Source: a virus
Reading direction: 5' to 3' (one strand)
DNA length: 33,228 nt
IMG/VR virus record: IMGVR_UViG_3300030090_001436
Coordinates: 1 to 33,228 of that record
The notes under the pieces were generated by a model that made no database searches, was not told the origin of the DNA, and saw nothing but the letters and a program-made list of their open reading frames with translations. How positions within the stretch are numbered: position 1 is the first letter of the stretch; every line of letters starts with the position of its first letter. Below are positions 1 to 6,834 of this stretch, in pieces. Both the position numbers and the translations under genes were made by a program.

Positions 1-234
1 CAGTATTGTCAGATCCAAGACGAAAACTTTCCTCTTGCTATAACGCGCTTTACTTCGTTTGACATAGACGACAAGCCGCTGAGCGTTGAACAAGTCACTT
101 ACGAATCAAACATGGATTACATGGAGCGACAAATTATCAACGCATTGCGCTGCAATGTTGAGGTGAGCATCCTTACGGCAACTCCAATTCATGAATTTAA
201 AAGGCTCTATCACATTTTTAAAAGTGACAAATGA
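1..234 (+). CDS. Unknown protein, C-terminal part only (cut by window edge)
   Basis: Frame 1 is open from the first base to a TGA at 232-234 and gives 77 residues, so the start lies outside the window. The peptide is soluble-looking and mixed in charge, with no membrane segment or motif I recognise. Its stop overlaps the next ATG in an ATGA arrangement, which supports both reading frames as a translationally coupled pair. No function can be assigned. Confidence 0.6.
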   Translation, partial: QYCQIQDENFPLAITRFTSFDIDDKPLSVEQVTYESNMDYMERQIINALRCNVEVSILTATPIHEFKRLYHIFKSDK

Positions 235-404
235 GCATACAAATCTTTCGGCACAATGATGAATGGATTGTGCTAACCGAGTCTTACGCGCTAACGTTCC
301 ACCAAACGCTTGCTGGGGCGATGAAGCATGCCGCAACCGAAGTCGGGGCGTCAGATCGTCATGGAACGCCTAAACAAAGCAATACAGCTTTCAACGACTG
401 GTGA
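231..404 (+). CDS. Small unknown protein (57 aa)
   Basis: The ORF starts at the ATG overlapping the previous stop (ATGA), the classic sign of translational coupling in compact phage genomes. It begins MSIQIFRHNDEWIV and looks like a small globular protein, with hydrophobic residues alternating through the first 30 positions and a polar C-terminus. No known family is recognised. Its last 77 bases overlap the ORF at 328-537 in another frame, so one of the two may be spurious. I favour this one because of the start overlap. Confidence 0.5.
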   Translation: MSIQIFRHNDEWIVLTESYALTFHQTLAGAMKHAATEVGASDRHGTPKQSNTAFNDW

Positions 405-537
405 TCTGCAAAGAGCTGCAATGTTCCTAGAAGGAGCAAGACAGGTCAGACAAGGCTCTCGTCGTCAACGCACCAATGCGCGCTCTTCTCAAGCAACTGC
501 GTGGAAGAAAAAGGTTGACGACTCGATAACATGGTAG
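328..537 (+). CDS. Small basic unknown protein (69 aa)
   Basis: The ORF encodes a helix-prone N-terminal half (LNKAIQLSTTGDLQRAAMFLE) followed by an Arg/Gln/Ser-rich basic tail. An alternative ATG at 361 would still retain the helical part and would shorten the overlap with 231-404. No family is recognised. The helical pattern and basic tail would fit a small nucleic-acid-binding protein, but that is inference. Confidence is moderate because of the overlap and the lack of a clear ribosome-binding site. Confidence 0.42.
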   Translation: MPQPKSGRQIVMERLNKAIQLSTTGDLQRAAMFLEGARQVRQGSRRQRTNARSSQATAWKKKVDDSITW

Positions 538-561
538 CATTCGTTTAGTATTTTAGAGCCG

Positions 562-861
562 ATGGCGACGAAGCACGGCAACCGGGTATATATCCAAGTC
601 CTACTTGAGCCTTTTCGCGGTGAACTCTTCATGCAAGAGGCCGACTCTCAAGGCATCAAACCGTCAGCGCTCATCCGCCAACTGGTCTACGACTATCTCG
701 CAGAAAACACTAAAGAAGAAACCTATTGCGAAGCTCTAGTCAACGACAAGCAAAAATGGCAAGACGCTGTAGACGCTAGGCTTGAGGGCAGAGCTAGAAA
801 CCGCCGTTCCAAAATTGATCAGTCAGACGCAACTATCGACGCATCTAGCTCGCCTATATGA
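562..861 (+). CDS. Ribbon-helix-helix-like protein (99 aa)
   Basis: The N-terminal half has the layout of a MetJ/Arc-type ribbon-helix-helix domain: a beta strand (RVYIQVLLEP), a first helix (FRGELFMQEADSQG), then KPSALIRQLVYDYLAEN as the second helix. The KPSALIRQLV stretch matches the turn and second helix seen in many such proteins. The C-terminal 45 residues are charged and probably disordered. Proteins of this class bind operators as dimers, so a phage repressor or plasmid-type regulator role is possible. The target is unknown. The gene converges on the minus-strand gene at 819-1055, overlapping by 43 bases. Confidence 0.65.
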   Translation: MATKHGNRVYIQVLLEPFRGELFMQEADSQGIKPSALIRQLVYDYLAENTKEETYCEALVNDKQKWQDAVDARLEGRARNRRSKIDQSDATIDASSSPI

Positions 862-1055
862 CCTACTGCTTGCTTAAGCAGTTTGGCCTGATGCCAGTTA
901 GTTCGCACCAGTGACACGCATAACGCCTTAAGCGCACTCTCGTCAGAACAACCCTGAACGTCTCGAACGTTACGTTCCAATTCCAACTCCTCTTCAAGGC
1001 TTTGGTTGACGACCATCCAGTCTGTCCAGCCCATAGCCTCGAAAGCATTTCTCAA
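819..1055 (-). CDS. Small acidic unknown protein (78 aa), TTG start
   Basis: The frame opens just after the dCTP deaminase stop, with a TTG at 1053-1055. The only in-frame ATG near the N-terminus is seven codons further in (MGWTDW). The peptide is rich in Glu and Leu (QSLEEELELERNV) and helix-prone, and reads more naturally than the Arg/Trp-rich overlapping frame at 863-1048. It is the last gene of the minus-strand run from 3207. No family is recognised and the exact start is uncertain. Confidence 0.5.
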   Translation of the reverse strand: MRNAFEAMGWTDWMVVNQSLEEELELERNVRDVQGCSDESALKALCVSLVRTNWHQAKLLKQAVGHIGELDASIVASD

Positions 1056-1056
1056 T

Positions 1057-1575
1057 TCATGCCACGGACGGCATGACTGTCAAGTGGTTGTTGTAATGAC
1101 CTGTTTCCGCATAGCTGCGCATTGGAGCGTTAGACATCGCGTGAAACACCATCTGACCAATCTTCAGGCCGGGATACAACGGCAACGCATGATGCAGCCT
1201 TTCATTCTTTAGTTCGAGCGTCAGCTTGCTTCCGTGCCACCCTGGGTCGCACCAACCAGCAAGCAGGTGATTAAGACCAGATCGTGCGCGGCTTGACTTG
1301 AGTACAAATTGACAGCTGATGTCGTCGGGCAGGTTAAACAGCTCAAGTGTCTCAGCCAAGCAAAACTCGCCGGACTGAAGCATGAACGGCTCATCCTCTG
1401 TCCTGCCTGAGATGTCGATACGAATCAACTCAGGGCTGTAGATGCTTTCGATCATCAGATGATCCCCCAAGCGCAAATCCAAACTTGCTGGGTTCAACAG
1501 CTCTGCATTAAATGGAACGACCATCTGGCCTTTCTCGCACCTAGCCCGGATCTCCCAATCACACAGAACTGCCAT
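1057..1575 (-). CDS. dcd: dCTP deaminase
   Basis: The 172-residue protein carries the hallmarks of the dCTP deaminase/dUTPase fold: NPASLDLRLGD near residues 28-38, the nucleotide-binding SSRARSGL at 94-101, CDPGWHG at 109-115, and LTLELKN at 118-124, whose Glu121 corresponds to the catalytic Glu of the family. A C-terminal GQMVF strand follows. The enzyme converts dCTP to dUTP, feeding dTTP synthesis during phage replication. It is slightly shorter than typical bacterial Dcd (about 190 residues). It is unusual to find a nucleotide-metabolism gene in the same minus-strand run as peptidases and lysis-type genes. A bifunctional deaminase/dUTPase cannot be excluded from sequence alone. Confidence 0.9.
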   Translation of the reverse strand: MAVLCDWEIRARCEKGQMVVPFNAELLNPASLDLRLGDHLMIESIYSPELIRIDISGRTEDEPFMLQSGEFCLAETLELFNLPDDISCQFVLKSSRARSGLNHLLAGWCDPGWHGSKLTLELKNERLHHALPLYPGLKIGQMVFHAMSNAPMRSYAETGHYNNHLTVMPSVA

Positions 1576-1632
1576 CCCTAGGACGCAAAACGCAATCCTA
1601 ATGCTTTTCTCGCTGCCGACCCGATTTGAAAT

Positions 1633-2280
1633 TTACATGAAACCCTTTTTCTTTAACCATTCTCCAGTCAAAGGCGTTGGAGTGTAGTGTTCCCACATTC
1701 TCTTGGGACCGCCGCAAACTTTCAAAGCCTCGACAGTTTTATTCTCAACATACATTGCCCACATAGCTTCAGCTTCAAAGGGCAAAACATTTTCTGGATA
1801 GGTGCGTTCTGCGCCGCGTCGAATCCAGTCGGGCACTGCTTTTTCTGGGTGGATCAAAGCAGTAAAAGTATTTGCCAGCGTGCCTGCCATGCAGTCCTGA
1901 GCAGCATGCCAACCTTCATGCCTGATGACTTGAATCAACTTTGTTGGCTGATCAATGTAAAACTCATTTAGAAACATACTGTTGCCACGCACGTCATATA
2001 CGCCACGCATACGAAATGCAAAGTATTTTTCATCCGCCAGATACACGGCAGCCCCAACCTTGTCCAAGGCTTGGATAATCCCATTCAATTCTGCTGCGGC
2101 AATTTTGTATTCAGGGCCAAGATCCTCCCAGCTTCTGATCTGTCTTATGCCTTCAGTACACTCTTTGAGCATCATGCAGCCAACTGAATCGAAGCTGCGC
2201 CAAGCTTTAACTTTGTCTTGTGCGAAGACTGGCGTGACAAGTGCGGCTGAAGCAAGGATCGAAGCAAAAAGCCTTTTCAT
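1633..2280 (-). CDS. Exported HEGWH zinc metallopeptidase-like protein
   Basis: This 215-residue protein starts with a clear signal peptide (MKRLFASILASAALVTPVFA, cleavage after residue 20). At residues 121-125 it carries HEGWH, an exact HExxH zinc-peptidase motif inside a helix-like IRHEGWHAAQDC. Glu169 or Glu171 in PFEAEAMWAM, about 45 residues downstream, is a plausible third metal ligand, as in gluzincins. Several Cys residues (35, 41, 130, 189) could form disulfides outside the cytoplasm. It lies 3 bases after the C39-like peptidase gene on the same strand. An envelope or cell-wall role during lysis or infection is inferred; I recognise no named family. Confidence 0.62.
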   Translation of the reverse strand: MKRLFASILASAALVTPVFAQDKVKAWRSFDSVGCMMLKECTEGIRQIRSWEDLGPEYKIAAAELNGIIQALDKVGAAVYLADEKYFAFRMRGVYDVRGNSMFLNEFYIDQPTKLIQVIRHEGWHAAQDCMAGTLANTFTALIHPEKAVPDWIRRGAERTYPENVLPFEAEAMWAMYVENKTVEALKVCGGPKRMWEHYTPTPLTGEWLKKKGFM

Positions 2281-2283
2281 GAC

Positions 2284-3030
2284 TTACTCATTAACAAGGA
2301 TCACCCAACCTGTTCTAGGCCCATCAGCCTGCCAACGCTGATAAAACGCAGCCTGCCTCACTCGGACGTTACGTCCCAAATGCGGATTGCTATGGCCACC
2401 CTTCTCCATCTCGGGATAGCCACGAGGGTCTTGAACGATCCATTCCGGGTCGTTGCTGTTCTTCCCTGCGAACCCGCTAATAATCAGCCAGTGTCCGCAA
2501 CCCAAGCCGCTGCACATTGGTGGTTCTCCACGAAGCATGTTTCCGTTATGGAGATAACCGGCTAAAACCGGGCGGCCATTTTCAATCTCCAGTTCCACCA
2601 TGTCAGCGTCACCATCCTTTCGGAACTCAGCTTCCAATCCGAGACTGCGCAATGCTGCCAGCTGAGCATCTACTGAGGTGGTGTCTCCGAACTTGGCGCG
2701 AATCTCGTTGTATTCATCATCTGTGCGAACCTTCTTGTAATAGGCCGCCACCATGGCTGCTGCTGAACTGAAGCATTCGCGGTAGCCCGTTCCAGTTTTG
2801 TTGTCGAGCTGTCTGAAGTAAGGCATGAAGACCTGCTGGTCATATCCACTCTCCTTCCACGCCTGAAACCAATCAGCTTCGTGCTCCTCCAGTAGTTCCG
2901 GCGGCATTGACTCCTCAAGTTGTTTAATTGCAGCCAGCTGGTGGGGCGTGCCACGGAAAAACTGGAAAAACGGTAGTAGGGCAAGACCCATGGCCAGCAG
3001 CAGCAAGGTCAACTGGATAATGCCGGACAC
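2284..3030 (-). CDS. C39-like cysteine peptidase with N-terminal membrane anchor
   Basis: The 248-residue protein opens with one hydrophobic segment at about residues 4-25 and then a charged linker. The catalytic domain resembles the C39-like/papain-fold peptidases: GYRECFSSAAAM with Cys86, GCGHWLIISGF with His180, and VQDPRGY with Asp201, in the order and spacing expected. Such domains cleave peptide bonds; in phages they can act on peptidoglycan cross-links or on virion proteins. The uncleaved-looking anchor and the neighbouring small lysis-type genes suggest an endolysin of the signal-anchor kind, but this is inference. No other muralytic domain is visible in the window apart from the tail-tip NlpC-like protein. 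Confidence 0.68.
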   Translation of the reverse strand: MSGIIQLTLLLLAMGLALLPFFQFFRGTPHQLAAIKQLEESMPPELLEEHEADWFQAWKESGYDQQVFMPYFRQLDNKTGTGYRECFSSAAAMVAAYYKKVRTDDEYNEIRAKFGDTTSVDAQLAALRSLGLEAEFRKDGDADMVELEIENGRPVLAGYLHNGNMLRGEPPMCSGLGCGHWLIISGFAGKNSNDPEWIVQDPRGYPEMEKGGHSNPHLGRNVRVRQAAFYQRWQADGPRTGWVILVNE

Positions 3031-3033
3031 TAC

Positions 3034-3207
3034 CTATTTTTCAACTCTTGTGTCAGGCAATAGAAGATCTTTCAGGTGCTTCACCGCAAGATCATCCAAA
3101 TCGTTATCAGTACGAGTAACGATCTTTTCCAGCATCGCCACAATCAGCTCTTTGAACGCCCGTGATTTCCAAGCAGTCATCAAAATCGGCTTGAGGATTA
3201 GAAGCAT
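3034..3207 (-). CDS. Small phage protein in lysis-like cassette (57 aa)
   Basis: The start is placed at the ATG ending at 3207 because an AGG lies about five bases upstream, whereas the longer frame to 3276 adds an unlikely N-terminus overlapping the divergent gene. The peptide starts MLLILKPILMTAW and continues with KELIVAMLEKIVTRTDND and a Leu-rich end. The spacing of hydrophobic residues suggests an amphipathic, peripheral or weakly membrane-associated helix pair. It sits 3 bases before the C39-like peptidase gene. The role is unknown; holin partner or anti-holin is only a guess from position. Confidence 0.55.
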   Translation of the reverse strand: MLLILKPILMTAWKSRAFKELIVAMLEKIVTRTDNDLDDLAVKHLKDLLLPDTRVEK

Positions 3208-3249
3208 TTGCCTGATTTCGTTACCCTGTAACAGTAGCTCTGTTCTGCT

Positions 3250-3516
3250 ATGGCTTCCAATTCCGAAGATCAGCACGAAAAGGAAGGCGTCAGCGTAGCT
3301 GATGTCGTCAAATGCGCTGTCCTGGTCTGGAGTGCCACACTCCTTACCGTGTCCTATCTGGGCTTCTTCCCTCAGATGAAAATGGACAATACGTTCGTGG
3401 CATCACTGCTGACCGGCGCAATGGCTTCGTTTGGCATCGAGCGCAAGAGCAATGGAAGCGGCAATAAGAAACCGACTATCGTGGAAAACAAGGACACCAA
3501 AGCTGGCATCAAATGA
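3250..3516 (+). CDS. Holin-like small membrane protein (88 aa)
   Basis: After a polar N-terminus (about 18 residues), a hydrophobic segment at roughly 21-41 (VVKCAVLVWSATLLTVSYLGF) is followed by a shorter one (TFVASLLTGAMASFGI) and a Lys/Asn-rich hydrophilic tail. Two short membrane segments plus a basic tail in under 100 residues fit class II holins. The gene diverges from the peptidase run at 3207, leaving only 42 bases between starts, and its stop overlaps the next ATG. Membrane topology is visible; the holin call is inference from size and context. Confidence 0.5.
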   Translation: MASNSEDQHEKEGVSVADVVKCAVLVWSATLLTVSYLGFFPQMKMDNTFVASLLTGAMASFGIERKSNGSGNKKPTIVENKDTKAGIK

Positions 3517-4004
3517 AGCGCACACTTTTGGTATTGGGCATCACACTTGCTGCCGCTTCGCCTGCTCATGCTGATCTGACCCACAAGATCATGTCATCAA
3601 TCTCTCTGCAGGTTGGTGGCGCGGTAACAACCGCAGACAGGATTGGCAGTTCGTTCAGCATCTCAGGCTCAGGTGTTGATACAACTGACGGCCATACTGC
3701 CAACACTGTTTCAGCTGGAACAATCACTAGCGGTGTTTACGCTCCAGGGACGATTGCAGCCACTCAAGACACACCCGGTGAAGCGTTTTCCTTTAGCCAG
3801 AGCTACACGCAAGGCGATGCCGTTCCAACATCAGCCGTGACGACTGGTGCAGCCGCAAACTTTGGCAGCATCACTTCAACTGCTGCAGGCACTGCAGGTA
3901 GCTTGGCAGGCACCATTGCTTCAGATGGAGCAATGACCATTACTGCTGGTGGAGCCAACACCTTGGCAATTGGACAGCTGACCTCAGAACTCACCATCAA
4001 GTAA
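3513..4004 (+). CDS. Exported Ser/Thr/Gly-rich protein (cyanophage accessory family)
   Basis: A signal peptide (MKRTLLVLGITLAAASPAHA) precedes 143 residues dominated by Ser, Thr, Gly and Ala in alternating beta-strand patterns (SFSISGSGVDTTDG, NTVSAGTITSG). No catalytic motif is visible. The ATG overlaps the stop of the upstream membrane protein. From memory, very similar exported proteins occur in marine T4-like cyanophages next to the same neighbours, but their function is not established. A secreted or virion-associated beta-structured protein is the most that can be said. Confidence 0.6.
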   Translation: MKRTLLVLGITLAAASPAHADLTHKIMSSISLQVGGAVTTADRIGSSFSISGSGVDTTDGHTANTVSAGTITSGVYAPGTIAATQDTPGEAFSFSQSYTQGDAVPTSAVTTGAAANFGSITSTAAGTAGSLAGTIASDGAMTITAGGANTLAIGQLTSELTIK

Positions 4005-4451
4005 ATGTGGACAGCCCTTTATATAGCTTGGGGCGTTCTGTGCGTGGTTGCGCTTGCCGCTCCAGAAGCTAAGTCGATCCCAGTCGTTCCTAACTTCCAG
4101 CAGGGCACACTCAAATCCACCACGACCACAAAGACAAAGGTCAACGAGGTTATCAACTCATATCGCTATAGAACGGGTTATGAGTACACAGCCTCTGGCA
4201 CTAACGTCGCACCAGATGGGCCAATCGCTCCAATGAGTTTGGTCACAACGACCAATAGCCTCAATGGTGTTTCTAGTGTTTGGCGCGGTCTCGATCCTGC
4301 ATCAAAGCCATCGTGGAGCATCGTCAATAAAGCCGCTTCTTTCTCGTTTGCCGAGACGCTTCAAGGGCCAGGGCTAACAGAACACACGATCATTAGTCGC
4401 GAGACTGACGTTGAATCAATTACAGAGACGCTGAGCACCTTCACCCAATGA
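4005..4451 (+). CDS. Exported unknown protein (148 aa)
   Basis: The gene begins immediately after the previous stop, with no gap. The N-terminus (MWTALYIAWGVLCVVALAAPEA) is a signal peptide or membrane anchor. The mature part contains Thr-rich strands (TLKSTTTTKTKVNEVINSY) and ends with SITETLSTFTQ. Its position between two other exported proteins, with translational overlap on the downstream side, suggests the three products act together outside the cytoplasm. I recognise the layout from cyanophage accessory cassettes but know of no assigned function. Confidence 0.55.
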   Translation: MWTALYIAWGVLCVVALAAPEAKSIPVVPNFQQGTLKSTTTTKTKVNEVINSYRYRTGYEYTASGTNVAPDGPIAPMSLVTTTNSLNGVSSVWRGLDPASKPSWSIVNKAASFSFAETLQGPGLTEHTIISRETDVESITETLSTFTQ

Positions 4452-5179
4452 AGCGAGTCATAGCAACGCTCTTGCTGCTCACCGCTCCAGCGCAAGCACA
4501 GGTTTCAAGCACTGCCGCGCCAGTTGCTAATAGTTCCGGAAGTGTGACGAATCAGGCTGTTCAAGTCGTCCCAAGTCGCCAGTTTCAAAACACATATGGT
4601 GGAGGGATTAGTTGCCAAGGCGCAACGCTAAACATCAATCCGTTTATTAGCTCTACAACTAGCTGGGCTGATCCGTATGAGTCGTACTACAACGATCCGG
4701 TTTATGACACTCTCGATCTCGTTGGCGCGTTTGATTCGGAGGGTAATCCCGTCCCAGATGGCAGGCCCGATAATCCGGGCAATGTCCTTTTCTATAAACC
4801 TGTTCGTACAGGCCAGAAAAACAACTTCTCCATCAACGGCGGAATCACTGCCACCTTTTCAATACCGCTGGACAGGCATCACGTCAGGACTTGTCGCAAA
4901 GCCGCAGAGAAGCAAGTGGCATTGCTAGATGCCAAGCTCGCCAACGAACGTATGGTCTACGAAATCAAGCGTCTCAAGAACTGCGCTGATCTCATCAGAG
5001 ATGGAGTCAGCTTTCACCCTGACTCACCTTTCTCAGCAATTTGTGCTGATGTTGTTGTCAGCAACGCGCCCCCAGCAATTCCGCCCCACACTCACAAGAT
5101 TATTTACGCAAAGCCCTCTGGCTCTTCTGGCGCTGCGAAACAGACTCAACAACCACCTTCTTCCCCAGCTTCGCCTTGA
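4448..5179 (+). CDS. Exported protein with helical Cys-containing C-terminal half
   Basis: A signal peptide (MKRVIATLLLLTAPAQA) is followed by a beta-rich region with GGISCQGATLNINPF. The second half is helix-prone (CRKAAEKQVALLDAKLANER) with further Cys residues (CADLIRDG, AICADVVV) that could form disulfides after export. The C-terminus is Pro/Ser-rich. It starts in an ATGA overlap and ends by converging on the minus-strand gene at 5100-5861, overlapping it by 80 bases. From memory, homologues accompany the previous two genes in T4-like cyanophages. Function unknown. Confidence 0.6.
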   Translation: MKRVIATLLLLTAPAQAQVSSTAAPVANSSGSVTNQAVQVVPSRQFQNTYGGGISCQGATLNINPFISSTTSWADPYESYYNDPVYDTLDLVGAFDSEGNPVPDGRPDNPGNVLFYKPVRTGQKNNFSINGGITATFSIPLDRHHVRTCRKAAEKQVALLDAKLANERMVYEIKRLKNCADLIRDGVSFHPDSPFSAICADVVVSNAPPAIPPHTHKIIYAKPSGSSGAAKQTQQPPSSPASP

Positions 5180-5861
5180 TCTTCTTAATCGTCTTTTTGA
5201 CGATAGGTTTGACCGCTTTGAGCAAGATGTCCCCTAACGGTTTGACGAAGATGGCAACCGTCGTGGCAATTGCCACAGTCGTGGCCGTAGTGGCTACAGC
5301 AGGCGCACCAGGAAGATAATTACTGATGATCGTTGGTACGTCCAGCTGCTCATAGATCGCCACGCACTTGCCTTCATCATTTCTCTTGTAACCAATGATG
5401 ACGGCAGTTTGCGCTTTGTTCTTGGCACCTAAAGGAATTGCGTCAGGTGGAGGACATGGCAATTCCGTGGCTACGTTTGGAATGTCGGGAACGGCACCCG
5501 GCGGGGAAGAGACACTGTCCGGTTGGTTTGATGCACCAGCCGGCTTTTCTATGTCAACATCAATTGGTGGTGGCTTTGCTGATCCATACGTCAAAGTGCC
5601 GGGCGTGAAATTAAGCGGCTTATACGAAGGCATCTCCGCACCACAGATAACCAAGTTGCCACGCGGATCATCGGTGTAGACCTGCTCATCTCCAGCTGCC
5701 GAACTTCGAGTCTCCACGCAGCCCGGAATATCCGCCACTGGAAATCCAAGCTGCAACGTAATGGGTGGTTCATTTGGAATACTCTGTGGGGGCAGTGAAC
5801 GCCATTCGAGAATCTCTGGAATGGAGATGCGTTGAACCCCAATTTCAGGAATCTCAGGCAT
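5100..5861 (-). CDS. Proline-rich protein with C-terminal membrane segment and basic tail
   Basis: The first 150 residues are rich in Pro, Ile and Glu with little predicted structure (MPEIPEIGVQRISIPEILEW), including a conserved-looking DIPGCVETR and DDPRGNLVICGAEMPS. A hydrophobic segment near residues 187-208 (VATTATTVAIATTVAIFV) is followed by a very basic tail (IVKKTIKKIKAKLGKKVV). I recall the same architecture beside the exported cassette in T4-like cyanophages. It may anchor or interact with the exported proteins encoded convergently; this is inference. Confidence 0.6.
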   Translation of the reverse strand: MPEIPEIGVQRISIPEILEWRSLPPQSIPNEPPITLQLGFPVADIPGCVETRSSAAGDEQVYTDDPRGNLVICGAEMPSYKPLNFTPGTLTYGSAKPPPIDVDIEKPAGASNQPDSVSSPPGAVPDIPNVATELPCPPPDAIPLGAKNKAQTAVIIGYKRNDEGKCVAIYEQLDVPTIISNYLPGAPAVATTATTVAIATTVAIFVKPLGDILLKAVKPIVKKTIKKIKAKLGKKVVVESVSQRQKSQRALRK

Positions 5862-6177
5862 GAAGTCAGCAGAACGGTTTACAGCTGGTCAACTTTGGAT
5901 AGAAAGAAACCGTAGGCGAGAAGGGCCGCCTATTGTTTACACCGTTCTGTGCGGCAAAACAGCAAGACCATTTACCGATCCAAAAGCAATCCTCAAATGG
6001 GTGAAATGGCCAAAAGGTACGCCAACTGGTGATGCTTTACGCGAATGGTTTGCCTCGTTTGAGCAGAAACCTCAGACTCCCGCGCCAGAACTTGATATGG
6101 CAAAAATCAAGGCTGAAGGCTTCGGACCTGAAGCTCATGACGACGATCCAACCGCCAACACTAAAATGGTGACTTGA
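5860..6177 (+). CDS. Unknown soluble protein (105 aa)
   Basis: The ATG overlaps the divergent start codon of the preceding gene by two bases. The sequence looks globular, with ERFTAGQLWIERNRRREGP, then PIVYTVLCGKTARPF, and a Trp-rich ILKWVKWPKGTPTGDALREWF, followed by an acidic disordered tail. No family recognised. It converges on the small membrane gene at 6161-6391, overlapping by 17 bases. The lone plus-strand orientation in a minus-strand block suggests a recently inserted accessory gene. Confidence 0.5.
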   Translation: MKSAERFTAGQLWIERNRRREGPPIVYTVLCGKTARPFTDPKAILKWVKWPKGTPTGDALREWFASFEQKPQTPAPELDMAKIKAEGFGPEAHDDDPTANTKMVT

Positions 6178-6391
6178 TTGGTAAGCCAGTCTCTGTCGGC
6201 AGTTCTGGCAAAGCCTCATCAATCTTGCCAGGCACCATGTTGGTGACGATCTTCGTCATCTCTAGTGTCAGCTCACTCATGTAGTGCTTTGTGAGCGATG
6301 GGATGCGGCTGTAGAGCAACGCCGATCCAACAACCATGCCAGCACTCATGGTGAATGCTGCCACTGACATCACGTTGAAAAGCTTTTGCAT
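6161..6391 (-). CDS. Small membrane protein of cyanophage type (76 aa)
   Basis: The N-terminus (MQKLFNVMSVAAFTMSAGMV) forms a single hydrophobic segment to about residue 27, followed by an amphipathic helix (YMSELTLEMTKIVTNMV) and a Pro-rich end. Proteins beginning MQKLFNV with this layout are, from memory, common in marine T4-like cyanophages, where function is unknown. A single-span inner-membrane protein is the likely topology. The only good Shine-Dalgarno sequence upstream (AGGAGGGG) lies inside the terminator hairpin at 6404-6432, which may limit its translation. Confidence 0.6.
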   Translation of the reverse strand: MQKLFNVMSVAAFTMSAGMVVGSALLYSRIPSLTKHYMSELTLEMTKIVTNMVPGKIDEALPELPTETGLPIKSPF

Positions 6392-6397
6392 GGCAAG

Positions 6398-6432
6398 AAA
6401 AAACCCCTCCTGCTGTGTGAGACCAGGAGGGG
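6398..6432 (-). terminator. Intrinsic terminator after the mini-porin gene
   Basis: A perfect 9-bp stem (CCCCTCCTG at 6404-6412 pairing with CAGGAGGGG at 6424-6432), with an 11-base loop, is followed on the minus strand by six U residues (6398-6403). This is a textbook rho-independent terminator for transcripts of 6461-6823. The 3' arm contains AGGAGGGG, 12 bases before the ATG of the next gene. Confidence 0.85.
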
Positions 6433-6460
6433 TAGAAGCGTCTCTGCGACTTTAGCTTAA

Positions 6461-6823
6461 TCAAAAGCTGTACTTCATGCCAAGTTTAGTCGCAACAGAA
6501 AGCTCGTCGCCAGTCATGGCGCTAACTTCTCCATATACCGAAGCCTTGTCGCTGACAGCCACGGAGCCCCCAAGCTTGCCAGCAAGTTCAACTTCGCTTT
6601 CCACACCATCAGGCATAAGAATTGCAGGTCCGCCCTGGATGAAGAAGCTGTAAGGGCCGTCAGACACCTCATAGCCAACATCCAAGTTCAGCGTTCCACC
6701 AAGGTAGTCATCGCCATAAATGCCGCCATTGAACTCAGGGTTCACATAGACGTCTGCGAGAGCAGGAGATGCCAGCGCAGCTGCTGAAACGGCGACACCA
6801 CTCGCAATCAAAGTTTTGATCAT
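6461..6823 (-). CDS. Mini-porin-like exported beta protein (120 aa)
   Basis: A signal peptide (MIKTLIASGVAVSAAALASPALA) precedes about 97 residues of alternating polar and hydrophobic beta strands with Tyr/Gly-rich turns (FNGGIYGDDYLGGTLNLDVGY, split around residues 30-50) and a C-terminal aromatic (KLGMKYSF) typical of outer-membrane beta-barrel insertion signals. At this length it could form only about eight strands, well short of a classical 16-strand porin. From memory, similar small barrel-like proteins occur in T4-like cyanophages. The role may be altering host permeability or adsorption, which is inference. A strong terminator follows it. Confidence 0.62.
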   Translation of the reverse strand: MIKTLIASGVAVSAAALASPALADVYVNPEFNGGIYGDDYLGGTLNLDVGYEVSDGPYSFFIQGGPAILMPDGVESEVELAGKLGGSVAVSDKASVYGEVSAMTGDELSVATKLGMKYSF

Positions 6824-6834
6824 GAGAAAAAGGA

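Noticed and set aside
863-1048. Minus-strand 61-residue frame overlapping 819-1055
   Set aside because: Trp/Arg/Cys-rich and without pattern, while the alternative frame gives a plausible helical protein.
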